The notes under the pieces were generated by a model. It was not told where the DNA came from. It made no database searches and saw only the letters and a list, made by a program, of their open reading frames with translations. A DNA stretch of 64,000 nt from Gemmiger sp. An120 (GTDB lineage Bacteria; Bacillota; Clostridia; Oscillospirales; Ruminococcaceae), in contig NZ_NFLN01000009.1 of NCBI RefSeq assembly GCF_002160955.1, positions 62,001 to 126,000 of the forward strand, written 5' to 3'. A program made the position numbers and the translations under genes. Positions 1-8,792 of this stretch are shown in pieces. The stretch's first letter is position 1; the number at the start of each line of letters is the position of its first letter.

Positions 1-10
1 AAGACTGACC

Positions 11-352
11 ATGCATGAGCTGGGAATATTGAGCGCGATGGTCAAAACCATCGAAACGGTCGCCAAGCAGGAGCAGCTGCAGCGGATCGAAAAGATCGTG
101 CTGCAGGTAGGGGAGTTGTCCGGTGTGGTGCCCTCCTACCTGGAAAGCTGCTACCCGGCGGCGGTGTACAAGACCTTTATGGAAAACACCGCCCTGGAGC
201 TGGAGATCGTGCCGGGCATTGCCCGCTGCAACGACTGCGGCGCGGAGTTCAACGCCGTGGCCTGTGACCTGCAGTGCCCGGAGTGCGCATCGCAAAACCT
301 GACCGCCCTTAGCGGCCGGGAACTGGTGATCAAGGAGATACAAGGCTGCTGA
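11..352 (+). CDS. hypA: Hydrogenase/urease nickel metallochaperone HypA
   Basis: HypA delivers nickel to [NiFe]-hydrogenase (or urease) during maturation, working with HypB. The 113-residue protein is the family's usual length and starts with the invariant Met-His-Glu, whose His2 is the nickel ligand. A structural zinc site is visible as Cys73-x2-Cys76 and Cys89-x2-Cys92. It lies at the left edge, so hypB and other hyp genes may be upstream, outside the window. The next gene, a membrane protein, begins 18 bp downstream and may be co-transcribed. The identification is firm. Which nickel enzyme it serves cannot be seen here. Confidence 0.93.
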   Translation: MHELGILSAMVKTIETVAKQEQLQRIEKIVLQVGELSGVVPSYLESCYPAAVYKTFMENTALELEIVPGIARCNDCGAEFNAVACDLQCPECASQNLTALSGRELVIKEIQGC

Positions 353-370
353 CAAAATAAGGAGGCTATC

Positions 371-1213
371 ATGGAAACCAAAAAACGCAAAGCGGAAATC
401 TGGATCAAATGGGTCATGTTCACAGCTGCCATCACCGGCATGGCAATCCTGGCCGGCTTCTATCCCGTACAGGGCAACGTGCCGCTGATCGTGATTCCGT
501 CCATCCTGGTTCTGCTGTTCTCCAAACCCGTGTTCTTTGAGCGGCTCAAGCTGACCACCCTGCTGGTGATGCGGATCCTCATCGTGGCGGCGGCGCTGCG
601 GCTGTTCAACCCGCAGGTATATGTGGATGTGATCATGCTCATGCTGATCGTCAACATCCTGGAAGCCACCTTCACCGACCTGCTGCGCCACAAGTGCTAC
701 TGGAACGCGGTGTCCGGCTTTGCGGTGGCGCTGGGCGTGATCGCACTGCGGGGCCTGTGGCAGTTTGACGCCCCCTTCGGCGACTACTACCTGGCCGAGG
801 GCGCGCTGCCCATCATCACCCTGCTCTACGCCATCGCCTACACCATCTGGAACTGGATCTTTGTTACCGACGAGTTCTCCTCCTCGGTGGCCCTGATGCA
901 CGTGGGCTTTTTGAGCGCGCCGCTGATCGGTTCCCTCTGCACCCTGGGCCTGGGCGTGTACGGCGGCATTGGCATGTGGCTGCTGCTGCGTGCCAACTCC
1001 CTGTCCATCGGCGGCTGGATGCAGATCGGCGCCAAGGAATGGTTCGAGCGTGAGTTCTACAACGAGCGGTTTGACCGGTTCGTGAAATGGACCAAGAAAA
1101 AACCGGTTCAGATCGTCTGCATGCTCATCAACCTGACCCTCATCGCCATCTGCCTGGTGCTTATGGCCCAGAACGGCGGCATCCGATTTGAGCCTTCCCC
1201 TCTTTTCCTGTAA
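371..1213 (+). CDS. Multi-pass membrane protein of unknown function
   Basis: I do not recognise this 280-residue protein. It has about seven hydrophobic segments (roughly residues 14-35, 37-52, 64-82, 86-100, 113-130, 145-165, 175-205) and a last one at 250-270. The N-terminus is basic, and a charged stretch with several Trp and Arg/Lys residues (about 215-245) sits before the last helix. The start has a good ribosome site (aaggagg) 7 bp upstream. It lies 18 bp after hypA and ahead of a strong terminator, so the two probably share a transcript, but nothing in the protein points to nickel transport. Confidence 0.75.
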   Translation: METKKRKAEIWIKWVMFTAAITGMAILAGFYPVQGNVPLIVIPSILVLLFSKPVFFERLKLTTLLVMRILIVAAALRLFNPQVYVDVIMLMLIVNILEATFTDLLRHKCYWNAVSGFAVALGVIALRGLWQFDAPFGDYYLAEGALPIITLLYAIAYTIWNWIFVTDEFSSSVALMHVGFLSAPLIGSLCTLGLGVYGGIGMWLLLRANSLSIGGWMQIGAKEWFEREFYNERFDRFVKWTKKKPVQIVCMLINLTLIAICLVLMAQNGGIRFEPSPLFL

Positions 1214-1226
1214 CCCGATAGATGGC

Positions 1227-1266
1227 AAACGCCCCGGAGCATCCGCTCCGGGGCGTTTGTCTTTTG
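1227..1266 (+). terminator. Intrinsic terminator after the hypA unit
   Basis: A 14-bp perfect stem (1227-1240 with 1245-1258) closes a 4-base loop and runs into a T-rich tail. It ends the hypA-membrane protein unit. The tail also supplies the -35 box of the recQ promoter. Confidence 0.88.
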
Positions 1267-1285
1267 GTGCAAAACATGGTATGCT
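1257..1285 (+). promoter_or_regulatory. Candidate recQ promoter
   Basis: TTGTCT (1257-1262), a 17-bp spacer and TATGCT (1280-1285) with an extended TG just upstream. It sits 47 bp before the recQ start and overlaps the preceding terminator tail. Confidence 0.5.
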
Positions 1286-1331
1286 GAACGGGAATACCGG
1301 GGCGTGACCCCGAAAAAACAGGGGGCAGGGG

Positions 1332-3164
1332 ATGGACAAACATACAGTCCTGAAACAGACATTCGGATACAGCAAGTTCCGCCCCGGGCAGGAGCGATTG
1401 ATTGACGCGCTTCTGGCCGGACGGGACGTGCTGGGGGTGATGCCCACCGGCGGCGGAAAATCCCTGTGCTACCAGGTGCCCGCCCTGCTGCTGCCGGGCC
1501 TGACCCTGGTGATCTCGCCGCTGATCTCCCTGATGAAAGACCAGGTGGCCGCCCTGTGCGGCGCCGGGGTAGGGGCGGCGTTCCTCAACAGTTCCCTTAC
1601 CGCCGAGCAGCAGCGCACCGTCTGTGCCCGCGCCCGGCAGGGCGCTTATAAACTGCTGTATGTGGCCCCGGAACGGCTGGCCACCGAGGATTTTCTGGCC
1701 CTGCCCCGCACCACGCCGGTGTCGCTGCTGGCGGTGGACGAGGCCCACTGTATCTCCCAGTGGGGGCAGGATTTCCGCCCCAGCTACCGCAAAATCGCGG
1801 AGTTTCTCCATACCCTGCCTGTCCGCCCGCCGGTGGCCGCCTTTACGGCCACCGCCACCGCCCGGGTGCAGCAGGATATCCGGGAACAGCTGGAACTGCG
1901 CGACCCGCTCTGTGAGGTCACCGGTTTTGACCGGCCCAACCTGTACTGGGACGTGCGCACCCCCCGGGACCGGCAGGCGGCGCTGCTGGCGCTGGTGCGG
2001 GAACGGCAGGAGAAATGCGGCATCATCTATTGTTCCACCCGGGCGCAGGTGGAAAAACTCTGCGACCGTCTGCAGCAGGCGGGTTTTGCCGCCACCCGCT
2101 ACCACGCGGGGCTCAGCGAGGAGGAACGCCGCCAGAACCAGGAGGATTTCCAGTTCGACCGGAAAACCGTCATGGTGGCCACCAACGCCTTCGGCATGGG
2201 GATTGATAAATCCAACGTAAGCTATGTGTTCCACTACAACATGCCCAAAAGCCTGGAGGCCTACTACCAGGAAGCGGGCCGCGCCGGGCGGGACGGCGAA
2301 CCCGCCGACTGCATCCTGTTCTACTCGGCCGCGGATGTGGTCACCGCCCGGGCCCTGATCGGAAAAAACGAGAACGAGGAACTGGACGAAGCCGGGCGGG
2401 AGCAGCTCCGCCGCCAGGAGGAAGAACGCCTGCGGATCATGGCGGGCTACTGCAAAACCACCGGCTGCCTGCGGGGGTATATCCTGGACTATTTCGGGCA
2501 GGAGCATCCGGCCCGCTGTGAGCACTGCGGCAACTGCCTGGGCGAATTTACGGTGCAGGACGTAACGGTTCCGGCCCAGATGGCCCTGTCCTGCGTGCTG
2601 CGCATCAAGCAGCAGCTGGGCTATTATGTGGGCAAAAACCTGGTGGTGCAGACTTTGCGGGGCAGCCGGGAACAGCGGCTGCTGGATCTGGGCCTGGACG
2701 GGCTGAGCACCTACGGCCTGATGAAGGACCAGCCGGTGGGGCAGGTACGGGAACTGCTGGGCTATCTGGAACAGGAAGGCTGCCTGCACACCAATCCTCT
2801 CCATGCTACCCTGGAACCCGGCCCGGCCGCCCGGGGCGTGCTGTTCGGCGGGGAAACCGTGTCCCTGCCGGTGCGCAAGGACCGCCGCCCGTCTGCCGAC
2901 CGTCCTGCCCGCACGGCAAGTGGCGCCCCGGCGGACAGCACCCTGTTCGAGGCGCTGCGGACGCTGCGCACCCGTCTGGCCAAGGAGGAAAACGTGCCCG
3001 CCTATGTGATCTTCTCCAACGCCACCCTCACCGATATGGCGGCCAAAGCGCCCCGTACCGAGGCGGAATTGCTGGAGGTATCCGGTGTGGGCCAGGTCAA
3101 GGCCAGCCGGTACGGCCCGCAGTTCCTGGACGAGATCGCCCGCCACATCCAGCAGAACGAATAA
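1332..3164 (+). CDS. recQ: ATP-dependent DNA helicase RecQ
   Basis: This is a 3'-5' superfamily-2 DNA helicase acting in recombination and fork repair. Walker A lies at residues 37-44 (MPTGGGKS) and the DEAH box at 136-139, followed by the aromatic-rich loop (HCISQWGQDFRP) typical of RecQ. A helicase C domain with the QxxGRAGRDG motif follows, then an RQC zinc site with four Cys (about residues 375-402). The C-terminal 75 residues form an HRDC domain. The 610-residue length is normal. The start follows a GGGGCAGGGG ribosome site. It is transcribed alone between two terminators. Confidence 0.95.
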   Translation: MDKHTVLKQTFGYSKFRPGQERLIDALLAGRDVLGVMPTGGGKSLCYQVPALLLPGLTLVISPLISLMKDQVAALCGAGVGAAFLNSSLTAEQQRTVCARARQGAYKLLYVAPERLATEDFLALPRTTPVSLLAVDEAHCISQWGQDFRPSYRKIAEFLHTLPVRPPVAAFTATATARVQQDIREQLELRDPLCEVTGFDRPNLYWDVRTPRDRQAALLALVRERQEKCGIIYCSTRAQVEKLCDRLQQAGFAATRYHAGLSEEERRQNQEDFQFDRKTVMVATNAFGMGIDKSNVSYVFHYNMPKSLEAYYQEAGRAGRDGEPADCILFYSAADVVTARALIGKNENEELDEAGREQLRRQEEERLRIMAGYCKTTGCLRGYILDYFGQEHPARCEHCGNCLGEFTVQDVTVPAQMALSCVLRIKQQLGYYVGKNLVVQTLRGSREQRLLDLGLDGLSTYGLMKDQPVGQVRELLGYLEQEGCLHTNPLHATLEPGPAARGVLFGGETVSLPVRKDRRPSADRPARTASGAPADSTLFEALRTLRTRLAKEENVPAYVIFSNATLTDMAAKAPRTEAELLEVSGVGQVKASRYGPQFLDEIARHIQQNE

Positions 3165-3168
3165 ACAA

Positions 3169-3203
3169 GCGCGGGGCTTTTCCTAACCGGAAAAGCCCCG
3201 CGC
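3169..3203. terminator. Bidirectional terminator between recQ and the sulfotransferase gene
   Basis: A 15-bp stem (3169-3183 with 3189-3203) has T- or A-rich flanks on both sides, between two convergent genes. Confidence 0.85.
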
Positions 3204-3206
3204 ATT

Positions 3207-4967
3207 TTACTGGAACCAGATAGTCATGTCGTATTTGAAGGTGCGGTAGTTCTGCATAGTGCATTCGTAGGCGTATTCCCGGATCAGCTGGCCGGCCGCG
3301 TCGTATTCGCCGAACACCATCGACACGCCGCTGTTTACTACCCAGTTGCCCGCATCACCGCAGAGCGAACCGTTGGACACAATGCTGGAATAGGGCACAT
3401 CAAAACTGCTTTCCAGCGAATAGGTGCGGGCGTTTTCGTCGATGCGGTACACATATACCTGGCTGGTTTCGCTGCCGGTGCCGTACAGATCGGTGCCCAC
3501 ACTGTCCGCCACATCCAGGGTCAGGTCATCCCGGCTGCTGGTGGCCCAGTAATTGTTGTTGTAAAGGGCCAGGTAGTATACGCCCTCTTCCTCGCCGTCG
3601 CGCAGATACTCCACACAGTGCTGGCCGTACTGGGGCACAAAGTCCCCCTCCTGGGTCAGGCTCAGATCCTCGTGCTCGGTACCCTCCCAGACACGCTCAT
3701 CACCGGCCAGCCAGTCCACCTGCGGGTCGCTGTGCACACCGGTCACCTTGATCAGGGCGGAAGTTTCGCGGGAGGACACGATCACGCTGTCATCCTCCGG
3801 CATGTACTGCACACTGTTCAGATGCAGCCAGTCCCATTCGCCCGCCTGCCAGAAGAACGCGTCGGAGGGCCCCACCGGCCGGGTGGTGCTGAAGTAGGAT
3901 TCCATCAGCTGGCTGAAGTCGATCAGCTCGGTCACCTCGCCGCTCTCCAGGTCAATGGAGAGCAGCCGGTCCTCCACCGTTTCGGCACCGATTTCTTCCG
4001 CCAGGGCCAGCACCTCGCCCTCGGCGCCAAAGCCGATGTCGTGGTGCAGTTCAAAGTTGCCCAGATCATACACCTGGGTCACCTGGCCCAGCCCATTGAT
4101 CCGGGCCAGCTTGGTGGAGGACACACAGGTCACAATCTCGTTTCCGTCAAACAGAATGCGGTCCAGCCCAAAGCCTTCCAGCACCATCTCGTACCGCAGT
4201 ACGCCCGCGTCGTCAAAGAAAAAGCCGTAGCCCAGATGCCCGTTCACCCGCATCATGGTAAACAGACCCTCCGCCTGCTCCTGGGTGGAGGTGCCGTCGG
4301 TTACGGTCAGCCGGGTGTCATAGCCGGATGTGGTCTCGGGCATGTCCACCGTAAAGGTCACCACCTGCCGGGTCTTGCCCCAGCTGCCGGTTATGGTCAG
4401 GGTGACCTCGTTGGTTTCGCCCGGCACCAGCCCGATCAGCTGGAATTCATGGGTGCGGGTATACTCCTCGCCGGAAGCGTCCGCCGCCGTAGCGGTAAAG
4501 TCCGGAACCTCCGGGTCATCCACATGCACGGTGTAGCTTACCTGGGTATCCAGCTCGGTGGTGAAATACAGATACAGCCCGTTGCTGCCGGTGCCATAGG
4601 GGTTCAGCACCGCCAGCGGGGTGGTAGCTGTCCAGTCCATGCTCTGCTTGACGCTCTCCAGCGCCCCCTCCAGCCGCTGCTGTACCTCCAGATCGTAGAA
4701 GGTGAAATCCTCGTCCTCAATATCCTTGGGCACCAGCTGGATGGCGCGTAGCCCGTCGCCCAGCTGCGCTTCGGCAAATTCCACCTGCCACTTCTCGTTT
4801 TCGGCAAACACATCGCCGGTCTCGAAGGACCAGTCGGTGCGCACCGCGTGCTCCTGGGCGGTGAACAGCTTGGACACCATCACCACAACGATCGGCACCG
4901 TGATGACCAGCACCACGATCACAGCCAGCAGGATCAGCAATAGTTTTTTGTGCTTTTTCAAAGCCAT
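3207..4967 (-). CDS. Membrane-anchored aryl-sulfate sulfotransferase-like protein
   Basis: The 586-residue protein resembles bacterial PAPS-independent arylsulfate sulfotransferases (ASST), which move sulfate between phenolic compounds through a histidine intermediate on a propeller fold. A basic start and one hydrophobic helix (residues 9-35) make a signal anchor, so the catalytic part is outside the cell. An Ig-like N-terminal region is followed by the propeller. The segments DWLHLNS (about residue 378) and QYGQHCVEY (about 465) match ASST active-site blades. The gene follows a TauE/SafE permease by 33 bp in the same direction and is probably co-transcribed. The natural sulfate donor and acceptor cannot be read from the sequence. 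Confidence 0.8.
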   Translation of the reverse strand: MALKKHKKLLLILLAVIVVLVITVPIVVVMVSKLFTAQEHAVRTDWSFETGDVFAENEKWQVEFAEAQLGDGLRAIQLVPKDIEDEDFTFYDLEVQQRLEGALESVKQSMDWTATTPLAVLNPYGTGSNGLYLYFTTELDTQVSYTVHVDDPEVPDFTATAADASGEEYTRTHEFQLIGLVPGETNEVTLTITGSWGKTRQVVTFTVDMPETTSGYDTRLTVTDGTSTQEQAEGLFTMMRVNGHLGYGFFFDDAGVLRYEMVLEGFGLDRILFDGNEIVTCVSSTKLARINGLGQVTQVYDLGNFELHHDIGFGAEGEVLALAEEIGAETVEDRLLSIDLESGEVTELIDFSQLMESYFSTTRPVGPSDAFFWQAGEWDWLHLNSVQYMPEDDSVIVSSRETSALIKVTGVHSDPQVDWLAGDERVWEGTEHEDLSLTQEGDFVPQYGQHCVEYLRDGEEEGVYYLALYNNNYWATSSRDDLTLDVADSVGTDLYGTGSETSQVYVYRIDENARTYSLESSFDVPYSSIVSNGSLCGDAGNWVVNSGVSMVFGEYDAAGQLIREYAYECTMQNYRTFKYDMTIWFQ

Positions 4968-5000
4968 AGGTTCTCTCCGTCCTTTTTTGAGAATGTGTGG

Positions 5001-5777
5001 TTAGAAAAAGTTCAGCGCTGCCAGGATCACACCCAGGATCGTCAGGATCGCGCCGGTCAGCCGGTTCAGCAGTTTCGCGTCGGCCCGGGTGGCAATTTTG
5101 GCTGCGATCTGGGCCCACAGCAGGGTAAAAATCACACAGAGAATCAGCAAGTCCATCCGGGGCGGGCTGCCCAGTGCAAAATGGCTCACCGCGCCGGTCA
5201 GGGCCGAAAAGGTCATCACAAACACGCTGGTGCCCACGGCGGTTTTCAGTTCGTAGCCCAGCAGCATGGTCAGCAACATCAGCATCATCATGCCGCCGCC
5301 CGCGCCGAAAAAGCCGCACACCAGCCCGATGGCCGCGCCGCCCGCGGCACCTTTTACAATCTGCACCCACCGCCGGGAACCCTGGATGGTCCGGTTGGGG
5401 GATGTCACCGGCAGCAGCAAGAACCGCAACCCAAGAATCAGGGTCATAACCACCGAGAACCCGCCCAGCGTATTGTTGGGCATAAAGGTGGACAGCCAGC
5501 TGCCCACCATGGTCATGCTCAGCACGCCCGCCATCATCACCAGACCGTTTTTTATATCCAGCGCGCCGCTTTTGGCGTAGGTGCGGGCGCTTACCGCGCT
5601 GGCCAGCACGTCGCTTGCCAGGGCGATGCCGATGGCGTCGTAGGCCGGCAAGCCCAGAAAGGTCACCAGCATCGGGCTGATAACGGTGGCCGCGCTCATA
5701 CCGGCAAATCCGGTGCCCAGCCCCGCGCCAGCCCCGGCCAGAAAACAGATCAGTACCTCAAACAAAAACTCCTGCAA
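5001..5777 (-). CDS. TauE/SafE-family sulfite/organosulfonate exporter
   Basis: This is a 258-residue multi-pass permease of the TauE/SafE family, which exports sulfite, sulfoacetate or related anions. The two-half architecture is visible: GAGAGLGTGFAGMSAA near the start and GLVCGFFGAGGGMMM in the second half, each opening a helix bundle. I place the start at a TTG codon at 5777, because AAAGGAGG (5796-5789) lies 11 bp upstream. An ATG 24 codons further up has no ribosome site and adds a Cys-rich tail unlike the family. It precedes the sulfotransferase-like gene, suggesting a shared role in sulfur compounds. Confidence 0.85.
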   Translation of the reverse strand: MQEFLFEVLICFLAGAGAGLGTGFAGMSAATVISPMLVTFLGLPAYDAIGIALASDVLASAVSARTYAKSGALDIKNGLVMMAGVLSMTMVGSWLSTFMPNNTLGGFSVVMTLILGLRFLLLPVTSPNRTIQGSRRWVQIVKGAAGGAAIGLVCGFFGAGGGMMMLMLLTMLLGYELKTAVGTSVFVMTFSALTGAVSHFALGSPPRMDLLILCVIFTLLWAQIAAKIATRADAKLLNRLTGAILTILGVILAALNFF

Positions 5778-5973
5778 ATTGGTTTGTGCCTCCTTTGGCA
5801 AGCAGGTCAAAAAGACAGGCTTGCCTTGTTCCGGCCAACAGCATAGCAAATCAGCCTAAAGCGCCGCTAAAGGCAAAGGTAAAAGATTTGTGACAAAGGG
5901 TTTGGGAAAAGGTAAAATCCGCCTTTTTTCGTCCGGATATGGTATACTGATACCAAACTGTGAGGTGAAGTTC

Positions 5974-6648
5974 ATGCGACTGCTGGTGGCGGAAGACGAT
6001 CCCCGGCTGCTGAAAACGCTGCTGCATATTTTTCAAAGCAACAATTTCAGTGCCGACGGGGTGTCCAATGGACGGGACGCGCTGCTCTATGCCCGCTCCA
6101 CCGAGTACGACGGTCTGGTGCTGGATATCATGATGCCGGAGATGGACGGTATCCAGGTGCTGCGGGAACTGCGGCGTCTGGGGATCAACACCCCGGCGCT
6201 GTTCCTGACCGCCCGCACCGAGGTGGCCCAGCGGGTGGAAGGGCTGGACGCCGGGGCGGACGACTATCTGCCCAAACCCTTTGCCACCGCGGAACTGCTG
6301 GCCCGGGTGCGGGCGATGCTGCGCCGCAAGGAGACCTACCTGCCCGACCGGCTGGCCTGCGGTCCGGTGGTGCTGAACCGGTCTTCCTTTCAGCTGGAGT
6401 ACCAGGGCTGCACCCAGCCGCTGAGCGGGCGGGAGTTCCAGATTCTGGAGATGCTCATGCAGGCGCCCGGCTCCATCGTGCCCACCGAACGGCTGATCAC
6501 CCATCTCTGGGGCTGGGACGCCACGGTGGATACCAGCGTGGTGTGGGTACATATCTCCAAGCTGCGCAAAAAGATCAGCGCGCTGAACGCCCCGCTGGAA
6601 ATCCGGTTTGTGCGGGGGGCGGGCTACACGCTGGAGGTCACGGCATGA
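5974..6648 (+). CDS. OmpR/PhoB-family response regulator
   Basis: This 224-residue DNA-binding response regulator has an acidic pocket (EDD near residues 7-9), a phosphoacceptor Asp in the LDIMMPEMDG motif (about residue 50), Thr (FLTART) and Lys (LPKPF) switch residues, and a C-terminal winged helix. The ATG at 5974 follows GAGGTGAAG and begins at the conserved MRLLVAEDD; an upstream in-frame start would add a tail unlike the family. It overlaps the kinase gene by ATGA, so the pair is translationally coupled. The signal and target genes are unknown. The divergent TauE unit is one candidate. Confidence 0.92.
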   Translation: MRLLVAEDDPRLLKTLLHIFQSNNFSADGVSNGRDALLYARSTEYDGLVLDIMMPEMDGIQVLRELRRLGINTPALFLTARTEVAQRVEGLDAGADDYLPKPFATAELLARVRAMLRRKETYLPDRLACGPVVLNRSSFQLEYQGCTQPLSGREFQILEMLMQAPGSIVPTERLITHLWGWDATVDTSVVWVHISKLRKKISALNAPLEIRFVRGAGYTLEVTA

Positions 6649-7856
6649 TCGCGGAACTGCAGCGAAAGTTTATCCGGATCAGCGTGCTGTCCATCCTGAC
6701 GGTGTTCACCCTGATTTTCCTGGCACTGGCGCATTTCAGCACCGTGCAGGTAAAGCGAACGCTGGATGTGCTCACCCGCACGGTGGCCAATGCGGGCAGC
6801 CTGGAAGAACTGGCCGAGCAGGCAGGCCCGGCACAGGGGGCTCTGTATGGCGGGGACTCGGCGTTCCGGCTTACTACCCGCACGTTCCTGATCTGGCTGG
6901 ACGAAGAGGAAAACCTGCTGCGTCTGGACAACGGTATGCCCGGCGTAACCGAAGACCGGGCCGAAGAACTGGCCCGGGAAGCCGCCGAAGAGGGGCGGGA
7001 CAAGGGCTGGGTTTCGGATTACCGCTATCGCCGGATCGCCGGGGAGGGGGAGACCCTCTATGTATTTGTGGACGGCAGCCTGAACCGCAGCGTCTCCAAC
7101 CGGCTGCTGTTTACGGCATTCCTGGTGCTGCTGGGCAGCGCGGTGCTGATCCTCACGCTCACGGTGCTGTTCTCCAAACGGGTGTTGCGCCCGGTGGCCG
7201 ACAGCTATGAAAAGCAAAAACAGTTCATAACCGACGCAAACCACGAACTGAAAACGCCGCTGACCCTGATTTTGTCCAACCTGGACATTGTGGAATCGGA
7301 ACTGGGCAAAAGCGAATGGCTGGACGACATCCGCAGCGAAGGGGAGAGAATGGGCCTGCTGATCAACCAGATGGTCACCCTTTCCCGCATGGACGAGAGC
7401 GAAAACCAGTTGCTGTCCGCCCGGTTTGACCTGACGAATGCGGTAACGGACGCGGTGGCTGAGTTTCAGCCGCTGGCCGATGAGCGCGGCCTGAGCCTGT
7501 GGGTAAAGCTGGAACCCGGGCTGCAGTACCAGGGCGACAAGGAGCTGATTCACCGTCTGGTTGCTATCCTGATGGATAACGCAGTCAAATACTGCGATCC
7601 GGACGGCACCATCCGGGTGGAGCTGTTCCGCCGCCGTCATCCGGTGCTGCTGGTGGAAAACGACTACGCCGCGGTGGATTCATTGCAGCTGGACCGGCTG
7701 TTCGACCGGTTCTACCGGGCCGACAAGGCGCGCACCTTCTCCGGCAGCTTCGGGGTGGGGCTGTCCATCGCCCGTTCCATCCTGCGCAGCCATCACGGCA
7801 GCATCAGCGCCTACCGCCGGGAGGGGATTATTGGTTTCCGGGCAGATCTGAAATAA
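6645..7856 (+). CDS. Sensor histidine kinase
   Basis: This 403-residue membrane sensor is the partner of the preceding response regulator. Two transmembrane helices (about residues 12-32 and 150-172) flank an extracytoplasmic sensor domain of about 115 residues. HisKA carries the H-box NHELKTPLTLIL (about residue 203). The ATPase has an N-box (LMDNAVKYC), a G1-like FDRFYRADKA and a G2 block GVGLSIARSI. No HAMP signature is obvious. The start codon ATG at 6645 overlaps the regulator's stop. A start further upstream would lie inside the regulator gene and is not credible. Confidence 0.92.
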   Translation: MIAELQRKFIRISVLSILTVFTLIFLALAHFSTVQVKRTLDVLTRTVANAGSLEELAEQAGPAQGALYGGDSAFRLTTRTFLIWLDEEENLLRLDNGMPGVTEDRAEELAREAAEEGRDKGWVSDYRYRRIAGEGETLYVFVDGSLNRSVSNRLLFTAFLVLLGSAVLILTLTVLFSKRVLRPVADSYEKQKQFITDANHELKTPLTLILSNLDIVESELGKSEWLDDIRSEGERMGLLINQMVTLSRMDESENQLLSARFDLTNAVTDAVAEFQPLADERGLSLWVKLEPGLQYQGDKELIHRLVAILMDNAVKYCDPDGTIRVELFRRRHPVLLVENDYAAVDSLQLDRLFDRFYRADKARTFSGSFGVGLSIARSILRSHHGSISAYRREGIIGFRADLK

Positions 7857-7864
7857 CAGCAAAA

Positions 7865-7897
7865 GTCCCCTTGCCGGTCGATCCGGCAGGGGGGCTT
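7865..7897. terminator. Terminator between the kinase gene and a DtxR-like gene
   Basis: An 11-bp GC-rich stem (7867-7877 with 7883-7893) lies between two convergent genes. Confidence 0.75.
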
Positions 7898-7916
7898 ATA
7901 GTATAAACAGAAGAGT

Positions 7917-8291
7917 TTATTTTCCGGTGTTCCGGTCCAGATGCCGCTGCATGGCCGCAAAGGATTTTTCGCTGATCACATGTTCAATCCGGCAGGCGTC
8001 TTCCGTGGCGGTCTTTTCGTCCACCCCCAGTTTCATCAGCATCTGGGACAGCACCGTGTGCCGGGTATACATGGTCTGCGCAACCTGCAGGCCGCTTTCG
8101 GTCAGGGTGATGCCGCCATCCTCGGCCACCGTAACATAGCCGCCTTTTTTCAGCAGCGCCATAGCCCGGCTGACGCTGGGCTTGGAATACCCCAGCTGTT
8201 CCCCTACATCAATGGCCCGTACATGGGGATTGCGCCGGGAAAGAATATAGATGGTTTCCAGATACATCTGGCCGGATTCATGAATCGGCAT
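7917..8291 (-). CDS. DtxR/MntR-family metal-dependent repressor (copy 1)
   Basis: This 124-residue regulator has an N-terminal winged helix (residues 1-60, recognition helix SKPSVSRAMALL) and a metal-binding dimerisation domain. The motif DACRIEH supplies the Cys-x2-Glu-His metal ligands seen in iron-type DtxR/IdeR; manganese-type MntR usually has Glu in place of the Cys. There is no SH3 domain. I start at the ATG at 8291 because ATGGAGG lies 5 bp upstream. It is divergent from feoA, with three DtxR-like palindromes nearby, so it probably represses ferrous iron uptake. A second, related copy lies at 11148-11516. Confidence 0.88.
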   Translation of the reverse strand: MPIHESGQMYLETIYILSRRNPHVRAIDVGEQLGYSKPSVSRAMALLKKGGYVTVAEDGGITLTESGLQVAQTMYTRHTVLSQMLMKLGVDEKTATEDACRIEHVISEKSFAAMQRHLDRNTGK

Positions 8292-8401
8292 GGCGGCCTC
8301 CATTGGTAGAATTTTCTGTATTATAGCACAAAAAACGGGACACATTCAATTTGCCGGGCGGCTGACAGGCGCAAAACGGCAGAATACTTTTTCTTACGGG
8401 C

Positions 8402-8430
8402 TTGACAAACCGCAGCGTTTGCTATATTAT
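8402..8430 (+). promoter_or_regulatory. feoA promoter
   Basis: TTGACA (8402-8407), exactly 17 bp, then TATTAT (8425-8430), a near-consensus sigma-A promoter. Operator 1 begins 8 bp downstream and would cover the transcription start. Confidence 0.85.
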
Positions 8431-8437
8431 TTACAAG

Positions 8438-8455
8438 GGTTAGATTCAACTAACC
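8438..8455. promoter_or_regulatory. DtxR-type operator 1 (feo)
   Basis: A perfect 18-bp palindrome GGTTAG-N6-CTAACC just after the feoA -10 box. It matches the TTAGGTTAGSCTAACCTAA-type DtxR/IdeR operator core, so iron-loaded repressor here would block transcription. Confidence 0.8.
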
Positions 8456-8472
8456 GATTTTTTATACGAAGC

Positions 8473-8490
8473 GGTTACCGTAGACTAACC
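8473..8490. promoter_or_regulatory. DtxR-type operator 2 (feo leader)
   Basis: GGTTAC-N6-CTAACC, an 18-bp palindrome with one mismatch, lies 35 bp downstream of operator 1 and 20 bp before the feoA start. Confidence 0.7.
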
Positions 8491-8509
8491 GAAAGAAAAG
8501 AGGCTTCAA

Positions 8510-8743
8510 ATGGGAGAACAGGTGAAGACTATGACACTGAAAGACGCTCTTGAGGGGCAGGAATACCTGGTTCAGGCAATCGACACCGATGATGAGGAAC
8601 TGAACGCATTTCTGTTTTCTCTTGGATGTTACGAGGGGGAACCCATTACCGTGATTGCCCACCTGAAGGGCGGTTGTGTGGTTTCCATCAAGGACGGCCG
8701 GTACAATATGGACAACCAGCTGGCGCAGGCGATCCGGATCTGA
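8510..8743 (+). CDS. feoA: Ferrous iron transport accessory protein FeoA
   Basis: This 77-residue SH3-like cytosolic protein is needed for FeoB-driven Fe2+ uptake. The core (about residues 8-77) has the FeoA-domain pattern, with LGCYEGEPITVIAHLKGGCVV preceding the typical end ..YNMDNQLAQAIRI. The start follows AAGAGGCTTCAA. An internal ATG seven codons later (8531) is an alternative. It is the first gene of the feo operon and lies behind two operators; feoB follows after 122 bp containing a third operator. Confidence 0.9.
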   Translation: MGEQVKTMTLKDALEGQEYLVQAIDTDDEELNAFLFSLGCYEGEPITVIAHLKGGCVVSIKDGRYNMDNQLAQAIRI

Positions 8744-8792
8744 GATCGCCTGCCCGGCTCCGGCCGGCAAAATGTGCGTTACTGTACGCAGC

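Noticed and set aside
36-1213. hypA neighbour as a nickel permease
   Set aside because: The 280-residue protein lacks the HX4DH motif of NiCoT transporters and any recognisable nickel-permease signature.
1305-1340. GACCCC before recQ as a third sigma-I promoter
   Set aside because: No CGTA/CGAA occurs 19 bp downstream, and a normal promoter is present at 1257-1285.
1161-3146. Long open frame antisense to recQ (661 codons)
   Set aside because: It is a shadow caused by GC-rich codon bias. There is no ribosome site or family match, and the recQ motifs on the other strand are complete.
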